DNA from: a bacterium
GTDB taxonomy: Bacteria > Pseudomonadota > Gammaproteobacteria > Burkholderiales > Thiobacillaceae
NCBI GenBank assembly: GCA_009772925.1
Contig: WOUQ01000008.1
Span: 1-64,000, forward strand
Length of the DNA: 64,000 nucleotides
Reading direction: 5' to 3'
Shown piece after piece: positions 54,309 to 63,443 of the stretch. Both the position numbers and the translations under genes were made by a program. How positions within the stretch are numbered: position 1 is the stretch's first letter; every line of letters begins with the position of its first letter. The notes under the pieces are model-generated. The model made no database searches, was not told where the DNA came from, and worked only from the letters and a program-made list of their open reading frames with translations.

Positions 54309-55139
54309 ATGACCGTCTACGATCTGCACTGCCATTCCACCGCCTCCGACGGGGTGCTCGCGCCCCGACAACTGGTGGAACGGGCCGCCGCCATGGGCGT
54401 GGGCGTGCTCGCCCTGACCGATCACGACGAGCTGCGCGGCCTCGAGGAGGCCGACGTGGCGGCGGCGGAGTTCGGCATCCGGCTCGTGCATGGCGTGGAG
54501 ATATCCGTGACCTGGGGCGGCCACACGGTGCACATCGTCGGCCTGCGCGTTGAACCCGACGATCCCGTCCTTGCGAGCGGACTCGCGCGCAACCGCGACG
54601 GACGCGCCGAACGCGCGCGCCGCATGGCCGACGAACTGGCGCGCCTGGGCATCCATGGCGCCCTGGAGGGGGCCTACCGGTTCGCCGGCAATCCCGCCCT
54701 CATCGGCCGCACCCACTTCGCCCGTTTCCTGGTGGAGAGCGGCGTGGTGAAGGACGTCAAGACCGTGTTCAGGAAGTACCTGGTGAAGGGCAAGCCGGGC
54801 TACGCCCCGCACGAATGGGCCGGCCTGGCGGAAGCGCTGCTGTGGATCCGCGCCGCCGGCGGCTTCTCCGTGCTGGCGCATCCGGGGCGCTACCAGATGG
54901 GACGCGAGAAGATGCGCCTGCTGCTGTCCGAGTTCAAGCATCTGGGCGGTGACGCCATCGAGGTGGTCACCGGCAGCCACACGCCCGATCAGGTGCCGGT
55001 CTTCGCCGCGCTGGCCGAGGAATTCGACCTGGCCGCCTCGGTCGGTTCCGATTTTCATGCGCCGGGCGAAGGCGGTCGCGAACTGGGTCGCCTGGAGCCC
55101 CTGCCGGCCCGCTGCCGTCCGCTGTGGAGCCAATGGTGA
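54309..55139 (+). CDS. PHP-domain phosphoesterase (RNase AM/YciV type)
   Basis: This is a metal-dependent exonuclease or phosphoesterase of 276 residues. The PHP motifs are DLHCHSTASDG, LTDHDEL, HGVEIS, LAHPGRY and GSDFHAPGE. E. coli RNase AM trims 5' ends of RNA and acts on 3',5'-bisphosphates. It diverges from yciB across about 108 bases and overlaps the YciO-like gene, a conserved pairing. The ATG at 54309 gives the family length. Confidence 0.92.
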   Translation: MTVYDLHCHSTASDGVLAPRQLVERAAAMGVGVLALTDHDELRGLEEADVAAAEFGIRLVHGVEISVTWGGHTVHIVGLRVEPDDPVLASGLARNRDGRAERARRMADELARLGIHGALEGAYRFAGNPALIGRTHFARFLVESGVVKDVKTVFRKYLVKGKPGYAPHEWAGLAEALLWIRAAGGFSVLAHPGRYQMGREKMRLLLSEFKHLGGDAIEVVTGSHTPDQVPVFAALAEEFDLAASVGSDFHAPGEGGRELGRLEPLPARCRPLWSQW

Positions 55140-55759
55140 GCCTGTTCCTCAGCATCCATGCCGACAACCCGCAGGCGCGCCTCATCCGCCAGGCCGTCGA
55201 GGTCTTGCGCAAGGGCGGCGTCATCGCCTATCCCTCCGATTCCTGCTACGCCCTGGGCTGCCAGATCAACGACAAGCACGCCATGGAGCGCCTGCGCGAG
55301 ATCCGCCAGATCGACGACCGCCACTTCCTCACCCTGGTCTGCCGCGATCTTTCCGAGGTGGCCCGCTACGCCCGTGTCGACAACGTGCAGTACCGCCTGA
55401 TGAAGCACGGCACACCTGGGCCCTTCACCTTCATCCTCGAAGCCACCAAGGAGGCGCCGCGACGGCTGTGGACGCGGCGCAACACCATCGGCCTGCGCGT
55501 GCCCTCGAATCCCATCGCGCATGCCCTGCTCACCGAGCTGGACGAGCCCCTGCTGTCGGCCACCCTGCACCTGCCCGGCGACGAATATCCGCTGTCCGAT
55601 CCCTGGGAGGTGGACGAGCGCCTGTGCCACGCGGTGGACGTCATCATCGACGGCGGCCATTGCGGCCTCACCCCGAGTACCGTGGTGGACCTCACCGACA
55701 AGGTGCCGTCCATCATCCGGCGCGGGCTGGGGGATCCCGCCCTGCTGGGGCTGGAATGA
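55133..55759 (+). CDS. YciO/Sua5/YrdC family protein
   Basis: This YrdC-domain protein of 208 residues is close to E. coli YciO. It shows IAYPSDSCYALGCQ, FLTLVCRDLSEVARYARVDN, GPFTFILEATKE and TIGLRVPSNPI. YrdC/Sua5 proteins make threonylcarbamoyl-AMP for tRNA t6A; the YciO branch lacks that proven role. ATG 55133 is inside the end of the PHP gene; GTG 55124 and GTG 55136 are alternatives. Confidence 0.9.
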   Translation: MVSLFLSIHADNPQARLIRQAVEVLRKGGVIAYPSDSCYALGCQINDKHAMERLREIRQIDDRHFLTLVCRDLSEVARYARVDNVQYRLMKHGTPGPFTFILEATKEAPRRLWTRRNTIGLRVPSNPIAHALLTELDEPLLSATLHLPGDEYPLSDPWEVDERLCHAVDVIIDGGHCGLTPSTVVDLTDKVPSIIRRGLGDPALLGLE

Positions 55760-55763
55760 CGCG

Positions 55764-56468
55764 ATGGAACTGAACCTCATCCAGAAGATCACCGTTTTCT
55801 CGCTGCCGGTGGTGTTCGCCATCACCCTGCACGAGGCGGCGCACGGCTACGCCGCCCTGCGCTTCGGCGACCGCACCGCGCAGATGCAGGGCCGCATCAG
55901 CCTGAATCCGCTGCGCCACATCGACCTGGTCGGCACCATCATCGTACCCATCGCCATCCTGCTGCTGTCGTCGAAGCTGGCCGGGGGTGGCGGCATCCTG
56001 TTCGGCTGGGCCAAGCCGGTGCCGGTCAACTTCAACAACCTGCGCCGGCCCAGGCAGGACATGATCTGGGTGGCGGCGGCCGGGCCCGGCGCCAACCTGC
56101 TCATGGCGCTGATCTGGGCCGGCATGATCAAGGTGGCCTTCCTGTTGCCCGAGGGCATCCGCATCCCCCTCGCCCTCATGGGCGGCGCCGGCGTCTTCAT
56201 CAACGCCGTGTTCATGGCCCTCAACCTGATCCCCCTGCCGCCCCTCGACGGCGGCCGCATCGCCGTCGGCCTGCTGCCGCGCGGCATGGCCTACGGCCTC
56301 GCGCGGGTCGAACCCTACGGCATCTTCATCCTGCTCGGCCTCATGTTCCTGGGCGTGCTGGGCTTATTCGTGTGGCCCCTCATCGATGCCCTGGTCGCCC
56401 TCGCGGCCTTCCTGTTCGGCATGCGCCACATGGAGCTGCTGGCCATCATCCAGATCGTTCTTAACTGA
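55764..56468 (+). CDS. M50-type site-2 protease family membrane protein
   Basis: This is an intramembrane zinc peptidase-like protein of 234 residues with about six helices. The zinc site HEAAH is near residues 23-27, with the second ligand in LPPLDGGRI. PLRHIDLVGTIIVP and FGWAKPVPVNFNNLR are typical of the short site-2 proteases found before trpS and scpA in betaproteobacteria. The substrate is unknown. It starts four bases after the YciO-like gene. Confidence 0.93.
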   Translation: MELNLIQKITVFSLPVVFAITLHEAAHGYAALRFGDRTAQMQGRISLNPLRHIDLVGTIIVPIAILLLSSKLAGGGGILFGWAKPVPVNFNNLRRPRQDMIWVAAAGPGANLLMALIWAGMIKVAFLLPEGIRIPLALMGGAGVFINAVFMALNLIPLPPLDGGRIAVGLLPRGMAYGLARVEPYGIFILLGLMFLGVLGLFVWPLIDALVALAAFLFGMRHMELLAIIQIVLN

Positions 56469-56655
56469 CGGGCATGATTTCGCAATGACGCCCTTCATCA
56501 AGAAAGTCATGCCCGTTTCCCTCACCCCCCACCCCCGCTCCGCGCCCCACGGCTGGCGATGCATCGCCAGCCGGCTGCGAGGGCGGAATGCTGTGCATTC
56601 CGAATTCCCCTCTCGCCCCGCCTGCGGGCGAGGGGAGCCTCAAGAAGTCGCTGCG
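56468..56655. repeat. Cluster of nested palindromes upstream of trpS
   Basis: Five dyads fill the spacer. They are ACGGGCATGA with TCATGCCCGT (56468-56477/56507-56516); a perfect 22-base palindrome at 56551-56572; and CGGAATGC-TGT-GCATTCCG at 56584-56602. The fourth is a C-rich/G-rich pair (CCCCTC...GAGGGG) to about 56636, and the last is AAGTCGC-TGC-GCGACTT followed by T-rich bases (about 56644-56661). The last two could terminate the upstream operon. The whole looks like a mosaic repeat element. Confidence 0.75.
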
Positions 56656-56695
56656 CGACTTTCACTTTAATTACTAGCCAACCGACGGAACCCCC

Positions 56696-57898
56696 ATGTA
56701 CGCGGATCGAGTCCTCTCCGGCATGCGCCCCACGGGCAGCCTCCACCTGGGCCACTACCACGGCGTCCTGAAAAACTGGATCAAGCTCCAGCACGAGCAC
56801 GAATGCCTGTTCTTCGTCGCCGACTGGCACGCGCTCACCACCCACTACGACAATCCGCTGGGCATCGAGGACGCCACCTCGCAGATGGTCATCGACTGGC
56901 TGGCGGCGGGCGTGGATCCCGCCAAGGCCACCCTGTTCATCCAGTCCCGGGTCATCGAGCACGCCGAGCTGCACCTGCTGCTCTCCATGATGACCCCCCT
57001 GGGTTGGCTGGAACGGGTGCCCACCTACAAGGACCAGCAGGAAAAGCTCGCCGAGAAGGACCTCTCGACCTACGGCTTCCTCGGCTATCCCCTGCTGCAA
57101 TCCGCCGACATCCTGATCTACCGCGCTAACCAGGTGCCGGTGGGCGAGGACCAGGTGCCGCACATCGAGTTTTCCCGGGAGATCGCGCGCCGCTTCAACC
57201 ACCTCTACGGCAAGGAGACGGGCTACGAGGAGAAGGCCGAGGCGGCGGTGAAGAAACTGGGCGGCAAGAAGGCCAAGCTCTACCAGGAACTGCGCGTCCG
57301 CTACCAGCAGGAGGGTGACGGGGCCGCCCTGGAATCCGCCAAGGCCTTGCTGGGCGAAACCCAGAACCTGTCCCTGAGCGACAAGGAGCGGCTGTACGGC
57401 TACCTGGAAGGCGGCGGCAAGATGATCCTCACCGAGCCCGAGGCCCTGCTCACCGAAGCCTCGAAGATGCCCGGCCTGGACGGCCAGAAGATGTCCAAGT
57501 CCTACGGCAACACCATCTCCCTGCGCGAGGATCCGGAGGTGGTGATCAAGAAGATCCGCACCATGCCGACCGACCCGGCGCGGGTGCGCCGCACCGACCC
57601 CGGCGACCCCGCGCGCTGCCCGGTGTGGCAACTGCACGAGGTGTATTCCGGCGCCGACACGCGCGACTGGGCGCGCCAGGGCTGCACCAGCGCCGGCATC
57701 GGCTGCCTGGACTGCAAGCAGCCGGTGATCGACGCCATGCTCGCCGAACTCGCGCCCATCCAGGAACGCGCCCGCGCCCTCACCGAGGACCCCGACACCG
57801 TGCGCAACATCATCGCCGACGGCTGCGAAAAGGCCCGCGACCTGGCGCGCGAGACCATGCGCGACGTGCGCGAGGCGATGGGGCTGAATTACGCCTGA
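56696..57898 (+). CDS. trpS: Tryptophanyl-tRNA synthetase
   Basis: It charges tRNA-Trp. The 400-residue class I enzyme has the HLGHYHG version of the HIGH motif near residue 18, GYPLLQSADILIY, VPVGEDQ and KMSKSYGN. It is about 65 residues longer than E. coli TrpS, with an insertion containing GCTSAGIGCLDCKQP and other Cys; I have seen this long form in betaproteobacteria. The palindrome cluster lies between it and the M50 gene. Confidence 0.97.
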   Translation: MYADRVLSGMRPTGSLHLGHYHGVLKNWIKLQHEHECLFFVADWHALTTHYDNPLGIEDATSQMVIDWLAAGVDPAKATLFIQSRVIEHAELHLLLSMMTPLGWLERVPTYKDQQEKLAEKDLSTYGFLGYPLLQSADILIYRANQVPVGEDQVPHIEFSREIARRFNHLYGKETGYEEKAEAAVKKLGGKKAKLYQELRVRYQQEGDGAALESAKALLGETQNLSLSDKERLYGYLEGGGKMILTEPEALLTEASKMPGLDGQKMSKSYGNTISLREDPEVVIKKIRTMPTDPARVRRTDPGDPARCPVWQLHEVYSGADTRDWARQGCTSAGIGCLDCKQPVIDAMLAELAPIQERARALTEDPDTVRNIIADGCEKARDLARETMRDVREAMGLNYA

Positions 57899-57960
57899 GC
57901 GGACTTGAAACTCCGCCCTTCGGCCATACCCATGTAACTGGCGCAGCCTACGAACAGAAC

Positions 57961-60366
57961 ATGACCGAAGACACCCCCCCCATCGAAGGCGAAATCGTCA
58001 AACCCGGCGAGGCCGGCTCCACGCCCAACCTGCCGGCGCAAACGCTGCCGTCGAACATCTATATCCTGCCGCTGACGGAGAAGCCCTTTTTTCCGGCGCA
58101 GACCCTGCCGCTGATCATGAACGAGGGGCCGTGGATGGAGACGGTGAAGCGCATCGGCGACGCGGGCCACCATCTGGTGGGCCTGGTCTGCGTGCATGGC
58201 GACGATTCCGACGACGCCCGGCCGGAGGATTTCCACCGCGTCGGCACTCTGGTGCGCATGCATCACCCGATGCGTTCGGACGGCAAGATCCAGTTCATCG
58301 CCGAGGGCATCCGCCGCTTCCGCATCGCCGAGTGGATTTCCGGTGAGCCGCCCTATTTCGCCCGCGTCGAGTACCCGGCGGAGACCCGCCAGGCCACAAG
58401 CGGCGAGGAGATCAAGGCCTACGCTTTGGCCATCATCAACGCCATCAAGGAACTGCTGCCCCTTAACCCCTTGTATTCCGAGGAACTGAAGTTCTTCCTC
58501 AACCGCTTCTCGCCCAACGAGCCGGCCCTGCTCACCGATTTCGCTGCCAGCCTGACCACCGCGCCCAAGGCCAAGTTGCAGGAGGTGCTGGAGGCCTTCA
58601 ATCTGCGCAAGCGCATGCAGAAGGTGCTGGTGCTGATCAACAAGGAACTGGAAGTAGCGAAGCTGCAGACCCAGATTCGGGAAAAGGTCGAGGAGAAGAT
58701 GACCGGCCAGCAGCGGGAGTTCTTCCTGCGCCAGCAGCTCAAGGCCATCCAGCAGGAGCTGGGCATCGCCAAGGACGACCGCACGGTGGATCTGGAGCTC
58801 TACCAGGGGCGGATGAAGAAGCTGAAGCCGCCGCCCCACGCCGAGAAAAAGATCGGCGAGGAACTGACCAAGTTGTCCGGCCTGGAGCACGGTTCGCCCG
58901 AATATACGGTTACCCGCAACTACCTGGACTGGCTCACCAACCTTCCCTGGGGCAAGTACAGCAAGGACAAGCTGGACCTGGACCGGGCGCGCAGGATTCT
59001 GGACCAGGACCACGACGGCCTCGACGACGTCAAGGAGCGCATCGTCGAGTTCCTCGCCGTCGGCGCCATGAAGGGCGAGGTGGCCGGCTCCATTCTGCTG
59101 CTGGTGGGGCCGCCCGGGGTGGGCAAGACCTCCATCGGCAAGTCCGTGGCGCGGGCGCTGGGACGCAAGTTCTACCGCTTCTCCGTGGGCGGCATGCGCG
59201 ACGAAGCCGAGATCAAGGGCCACCGCCGCACCTACATCGGCGCGTTGCCGGGCAAGTTCATCCAGGCCATCAAGGAAGTGGAGTCGCAGAACCCGGTGAT
59301 CATGCTGGACGAGGTGGACAAGATCGGCGCCTCCTACCAGGGCGACCCGGCCAGCGCCCTGCTGGAGGTGCTGGACCCGGAACAGAACGCGGAATTCCTC
59401 GACCACTACCTGGACGTGCGTTTCGACCTGTCCAAGACCCTGTTCATCTGCACCGCCAACCAACTCGACACCATTCCCGCGCCGCTGCTGGACCGCATGG
59501 AGGTGATCCGCCTGTCCGGCTACCTGCTGGAGGAAAAGTTGGCCATCGCCCGGCACCACCTGTGGCCCAAGCAGCTCAGGAAATCCGGCCTGAAGCGCGG
59601 ACAGGTGAGCATCACCGCCGCCGCCATCCGCAAGATCATCGAGGGCTACGCCCGCGAGGCCGGCGTGCGTCAACTGGAGATGAACCTGGGCAAGGTCATC
59701 CGCAAATCGGTGGTGCGCATCGTGCGCGGCGAGGCCGAGCGGCTCCAGGTCAACGCCGACAACCTCGAACATTTCCTCACCGATCCGCCCTATCAGCCGG
59801 AAAAGCCCATGACCGGCATCGGCGTGGTGACGGGTCTGGCCTGGACCGCCCTGGGTGGCGCGACGCTGACCATCGAGGCGACCAAGGTGCATACCCTCAA
59901 CCGGGGGTTCAAGCTGACCGGCAAGCTGGGCGAGGTGATGAAGGAGTCCGCCGAGATCGCCTACAGCTACGTGTCCAGCCATCTGAAGCCCTACCAGGCC
60001 GACGTGAAGTTCTTCGACGAGGCCTTCGTGCACCTGCACGTGCCGGAAGGCGCCACACCCAAGGACGGCCCGTCCGCCGGCATCACCATGGCCACGGCGC
60101 TGCTCAGCCTGGCACGGGGCGAGAAGATCGCGCGGCCGCTGGCCATGACCGGGGAGCTCACCCTCACCGGCCAGGTGCTGCCGGTGGGCGGCATCCGCGA
60201 GAAGGTCATCGCCGCGAAGCGGGTGGGCATCCACGAACTCATCCTGCCCAAAGCCAACCAGCCGGATTTCGAGCGCCTGCCGGATTATGTGAAGGCCGGC
60301 CTGGAGGTGAGCTTCGTCCGCCATTACAGGGACGTGGCGAAGCGGGTCTTCGCAGGTAATGTATGA
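57961..60366 (+). CDS. lon: ATP-dependent protease Lon (variant N-terminus)
   Basis: This is a cytoplasmic AAA+ serine protease of 801 residues. The N-terminal domain begins NIYILPLTEKPFFPAQTLPL after an acidic leader, unlike the LPLLPLRDVVVYP opening of the usual Lon. Walker A GPPGVGKTS is at 383-391, and VIMLDEVDKIG is Walker B. The catalytic Ser705 lies in KDGPSAGIT and Lys748 in EKVIAAK. No clpP-clpX precede it, so it is probably a second Lon paralogue. A heptamer array begins at its stop codon. Confidence 0.94.
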   Translation: MTEDTPPIEGEIVKPGEAGSTPNLPAQTLPSNIYILPLTEKPFFPAQTLPLIMNEGPWMETVKRIGDAGHHLVGLVCVHGDDSDDARPEDFHRVGTLVRMHHPMRSDGKIQFIAEGIRRFRIAEWISGEPPYFARVEYPAETRQATSGEEIKAYALAIINAIKELLPLNPLYSEELKFFLNRFSPNEPALLTDFAASLTTAPKAKLQEVLEAFNLRKRMQKVLVLINKELEVAKLQTQIREKVEEKMTGQQREFFLRQQLKAIQQELGIAKDDRTVDLELYQGRMKKLKPPPHAEKKIGEELTKLSGLEHGSPEYTVTRNYLDWLTNLPWGKYSKDKLDLDRARRILDQDHDGLDDVKERIVEFLAVGAMKGEVAGSILLLVGPPGVGKTSIGKSVARALGRKFYRFSVGGMRDEAEIKGHRRTYIGALPGKFIQAIKEVESQNPVIMLDEVDKIGASYQGDPASALLEVLDPEQNAEFLDHYLDVRFDLSKTLFICTANQLDTIPAPLLDRMEVIRLSGYLLEEKLAIARHHLWPKQLRKSGLKRGQVSITAAAIRKIIEGYAREAGVRQLEMNLGKVIRKSVVRIVRGEAERLQVNADNLEHFLTDPPYQPEKPMTGIGVVTGLAWTALGGATLTIEATKVHTLNRGFKLTGKLGEVMKESAEIAYSYVSSHLKPYQADVKFFDEAFVHLHVPEGATPKDGPSAGITMATALLSLARGEKIARPLAMTGELTLTGQVLPVGGIREKVIAAKRVGIHELILPKANQPDFERLPDYVKAGLEVSFVRHYRDVAKRVFAGNV

Positions 60367-60471
60367 GGACTGAGGACTGAGGACTGAGGACTGAGGACTG
60401 AGGACTGAGGACTGAGGAAGGTGTGGTCGACGCGTCATTTTCTCGATACTCGGCACTCGCTACTCAGTCCT
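60365..60471. repeat. Heptamer array GAGGACT, seven copies, with inverted remnant
   Basis: Seven tandem GAGGACT units (60365-60413) begin within the lon stop codon. After a unique stretch come degenerate heptads ACTCGGC, ACTCGCT, ACTCAGT, ending in CTCAGTCCT (60463-60471), which is complementary to the array. The layout, array then short inverted tail, resembles the GGGAAAC element at 35413. Each unit carries GAGG, a Shine-Dalgarno-like core. Confidence 0.9.
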
Positions 60472-61146
60472 TTGTTTCACTCCAGTGGCGGCCTGCTCTA
60501 CCACCTGCGCGCCTGGCGCTGGCGGCGAACCCTGTGGGCACCCTTCCACGACCAGGTGCGGCGCTGGCTTACCGACTGGCGGCCCGATGCCGAGCATCTG
60601 CTCCTGGTCGGTCCCAGCGGCGGCTACGCCCTGAGCAGCCAGTTCCTGCAGCGATTCTCTCGCATCACCGTTCTTGAACCCGATGTGCTCGCCCGCCGTA
60701 TCCTCGCCCGCCGCTTTCCGGCGCAGCGATTCGACTGGCAAGCGGCCGATTTCCTCGCCGGCGCGGGCGGTTTCCGCCGCCTCGCCGAGACCTGGCCGGA
60801 GCCCGCCTGCCTGTTCTGCAACCTGCTCGGCCAGACGCCGGTCGGGGCCGGGCCGGAGTTCCGGCATCGCGCCTGGCTGGACGGGCTGGAAGCCGCGCTG
60901 GCCGACCGGGCCTGGGCGAGCTGGCACGATCTGGCCTCGACGGCGCGTCCGGCGGACCGGCATGGCTGCCAGGCCGCCGCTTCGGCGGAACCGCTGGACG
61001 CGGCGCTGGCCCGCTTCTGGCGGGGCGGCGAGCTGGCGATCCACGACCACGACAGCGCCGGATTGTGTCCCGCGTCGGCCCGCCAGTACACGGTCTGGAG
61101 CCTGACGCCGGAAAGCCATCACCTGATCGAGTGGATTTCCCGTTAA
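60472..61146 (+). CDS. Hypothetical protein with methyltransferase-like nucleotide fold
   Basis: This is a soluble protein of about 224 residues. HLLLVGPSGGYALSSQFLQR followed by ITVLEPDVLARRI resembles motifs I and II of class I SAM-binding proteins, and CLFCNLLGQ could be motif IV. The methyl acceptor is unknown. The start TTG at 60472 (giving MFHSSGGLLYHLRA) is favoured because the repeat element ends one base before it; GTG 60421 would translate repeat-derived residues. Downstream is the hemerythrin gene on the opposite strand. Confidence 0.7.
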   Translation: MFHSSGGLLYHLRAWRWRRTLWAPFHDQVRRWLTDWRPDAEHLLLVGPSGGYALSSQFLQRFSRITVLEPDVLARRILARRFPAQRFDWQAADFLAGAGGFRRLAETWPEPACLFCNLLGQTPVGAGPEFRHRAWLDGLEAALADRAWASWHDLASTARPADRHGCQAAASAEPLDAALARFWRGGELAIHDHDSAGLCPASARQYTVWSLTPESHHLIEWISR

Positions 61147-61223
61147 GGGGGCAATGCGGCGGGAGGAGCGGGCAAGCCGGCTCCTACGGGTTGTGCAACC
61201 GCCGGGATCGGCTACTGCGGGGC

Positions 61224-61625
61224 TTACATCTTCTCGCAGAGGTACTCGCCCAGCCGCCCGTCGGCGGTGAGGATGTGCTCCGAGAGCCAGCGTTCCAGGA
61301 AGCGGAGCTGCTCCTCGGCGATGGGTTTGTCCGCTTGCAGGATGGCCTGCTGTAACTCCTTCGCGCTCTGGATGAGATCGCGGTGCTCGGTCTTGTGCGC
61401 TTCGGCCTCCGGATAGCGATACTTGAGCATCAGCCGTTCTTCATGGCTGAAATGCCAGACCGTGCAATAAATCAGTTCGTCCAGGCATGCCGCGAGGTAC
61501 TCCGCAGATTCCTTCTCGGCCACCGCATGATTGAGGATGTTGAAGATGTGGATCAGCTTGCGGTGGTCCTCGTCGATTTCATCCACGCCGATGCTGAGTA
61601 TGTTGTCCCACACGATGTCTTTCAC
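61224..61625 (-). CDS. Bacteriohemerythrin
   Basis: This is a single-domain oxygen-binding di-iron protein of 133 residues. The ligands appear in order: IDEDHRKL, CTVWHFSHEERLM, KTEHRDLI and SEHILTADGRLG. Such proteins carry or sense O2 in microaerobic bacteria. It is a lone gene transcribed toward the methyltransferase-like gene. Confidence 0.94.
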   Translation of the reverse strand: MKDIVWDNILSIGVDEIDEDHRKLIHIFNILNHAVAEKESAEYLAACLDELIYCTVWHFSHEERLMLKYRYPEAEAHKTEHRDLIQSAKELQQAILQADKPIAEEQLRFLERWLSEHILTADGRLGEYLCEKM

Positions 61626-61796
61626 GGCTGTTCTCCTGCTTGAAATCCTTGACTACTTTACTCTTCCTGGCTGCGCCCGGCCGCCTCGGAGCGGCTGCAA
61701 GCGGGGCGATCACCAGCCAGCGGGTGTCGGCGCGGCGCTGTCCGCATGCGCGTTCCGGGTCTACGATGAAAATAGCCCACGGTTTCCCGCCCCGCC

Positions 61797-63443
61797 ATGC
61801 AGACAAGCCCGCCTTGCGGCGCCCTGAGCGCCAATATCGTCGACCTTGAATCGGGCCGCATCTTCGCGGGCCGGGTCGAATGGCACGACGGGGTCATCAC
61901 CCGGCTTCTGGAGGAAGGCCTGGAGAACCCTGGCCTCACCTACCTCCTGCCCGGCTTCATCGATGCCCACGTGCACATCGAGAGTTCCATGCTGGTGCCC
62001 GCCGAGTTTGCCCGCCTGGCAACCCGCCACGGTACCGTGGCGACGGTTTCCGACCCGCACGAGATCGCCAACGTGCTCGGCATCGAGGGGGTGCGCTTCA
62101 TGCTGGACAACGCGCGCCGGGTACCCTTCAAGCTGTTCTTCGGCGCGCCCTCTTGCGTGCCGGCCACCCCCTTCGAGACCACTGGCGCGGAAATCGGCCT
62201 GGCCGAGCTGGATATCCTGTTGCGGCGCGAGGGCCTCTCCTACCTGTCGGAAGTGATGAACTTCCCCGCCGTGCTGGCGCGCGACCCCGCGGTCATGGCC
62301 AAGCTCACCCTGGCGCGGGACCTCGGACTGCCGGTGGACGGCCACGCCCCCGGCCTCACCGGCGAGCGCGCGCGGCGCTACGCCGAGGCGGGCATCGGCA
62401 CGGACCATGAATGCACCAGCCTGGCCGAGGCGCACGACAAGATCGCGGCGGGCATGGCCATCCTCATCCGCGAGGGCTCGGCGGCGCGCGATTTCGACGC
62501 CCTGCATCCGCTCATCGCCAGCCACCCGGAGCGGGTCATGTTCTGCAGCGACGACAAGCATCCGGACGACCTCGCGCGCGGCCACATCGACCGCCTGGTG
62601 GCGCGGGCGGTGGCGGCGGGCCACGAGCGCATGGCCGTGCTGCGCTGCGCCTGCCTCAATCCCGTGCGCCACTATCGCCTGCCGGTCGGGCTGCTGCGCC
62701 CCGGCGATCCCATGGATGCGGTGGAAGTGGCCGAGCTGCGCGAATTCCGGCCGCTGCGCACCTGGGTGGACGGCCATCGGGTGGCCGAGGCCGGTCGCAG
62801 TCTGATCGAGCGGGTAGCGGTGACGCCCCTCAACCGCTTCGCCGCCGCGCGCATCACCCCGGCGGATCTGGCGGTGCCGGCCGGTCCGGGCCGCCTGCGC
62901 GTGATCGACGCCGTCGACGGCGAACTGCTGACACGCGAGGCGCTGCTCGAACCGCGCATCGAGAACGGCTGCCTCGTGCCGGATCTGCTCCACGATGTGC
63001 TGCTGCTGGCCACGATCAACCGCTACCGCCCGGCGCCGCCGGCGGTCGCCTTCGCGCGCGGCTTCGGCCTGCGACACGGCGCGCTGGCCTCCAGCGTCGC
63101 CCACGATTCGCACAACATCGTGGCGGTCGGCGCCGACGCTGAAAGCCTCTGCCGCGCGGTCAACGTCCTGGTCGATGCCGGCGGCGGCATCGCCGTGGCC
63201 GACGGCGCAGGCGTGCAATGCCTGCCCCTGCCGGTGGCCGGCCTGATGAGCACGCAAGACGGGGACATGGTGGCCGCCCGCTACGCCGAACTGACGCGCG
63301 CGGCGAAGGCGCTCGGCTCGCCCCTGCGCTCGCCGTTCATGACCCTGTCGTTCATGGCCCTGCTGGTTATTCCCGAACTCAAGCTGAGCGACCGCGGCCT
63401 GTTCGACGCGCGCAAGTTTCGCTTCACCTCTCTGTTGGCATGA
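61797..63443 (+). CDS. ade: Adenine deaminase
   Basis: It converts adenine to hypoxanthine. The 548-residue amidohydrolase has GFIDAHVHIESSML, the metal site, followed by TVATVSDPHEIANVLG, the VDGHAPGLTG block and FCSDDKHPDDL, all specific to the Ade family. The C-terminal domain has VAHDSHNIVAVGAD and LPLPVAGLMS. An ATG at 61797 gives the usual N-terminus. It could act with the NCS2 nucleobase permease at 22303, but the two genes are far apart. Its 3' end overlaps the convergent gene by 20 bases. Confidence 0.95.
   Translation: MQTSPPCGALSANIVDLESGRIFAGRVEWHDGVITRLLEEGLENPGLTYLLPGFIDAHVHIESSMLVPAEFARLATRHGTVATVSDPHEIANVLGIEGVRFMLDNARRVPFKLFFGAPSCVPATPFETTGAEIGLAELDILLRREGLSYLSEVMNFPAVLARDPAVMAKLTLARDLGLPVDGHAPGLTGERARRYAEAGIGTDHECTSLAEAHDKIAAGMAILIREGSAARDFDALHPLIASHPERVMFCSDDKHPDDLARGHIDRLVARAVAAGHERMAVLRCACLNPVRHYRLPVGLLRPGDPMDAVEVAELREFRPLRTWVDGHRVAEAGRSLIERVAVTPLNRFAAARITPADLAVPAGPGRLRVIDAVDGELLTREALLEPRIENGCLVPDLLHDVLLLATINRYRPAPPAVAFARGFGLRHGALASSVAHDSHNIVAVGADAESLCRAVNVLVDAGGGIAVADGAGVQCLPLPVAGLMSTQDGDMVAARYAELTRAAKALGSPLRSPFMTLSFMALLVIPELKLSDRGLFDARKFRFTSLLA

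Noticed and set aside
60365-60413. CRISPR array or coding repeat after lon
   Set aside because: Perfect seven-base units without spacers follow the lon stop; a peptide translated from them would be only a repeat of a few residues.
57889-60456. Open frame of about 855 codons on the minus strand
   Set aside because: It is the mirror of lon, starts within the heptamer array and shows no family features.
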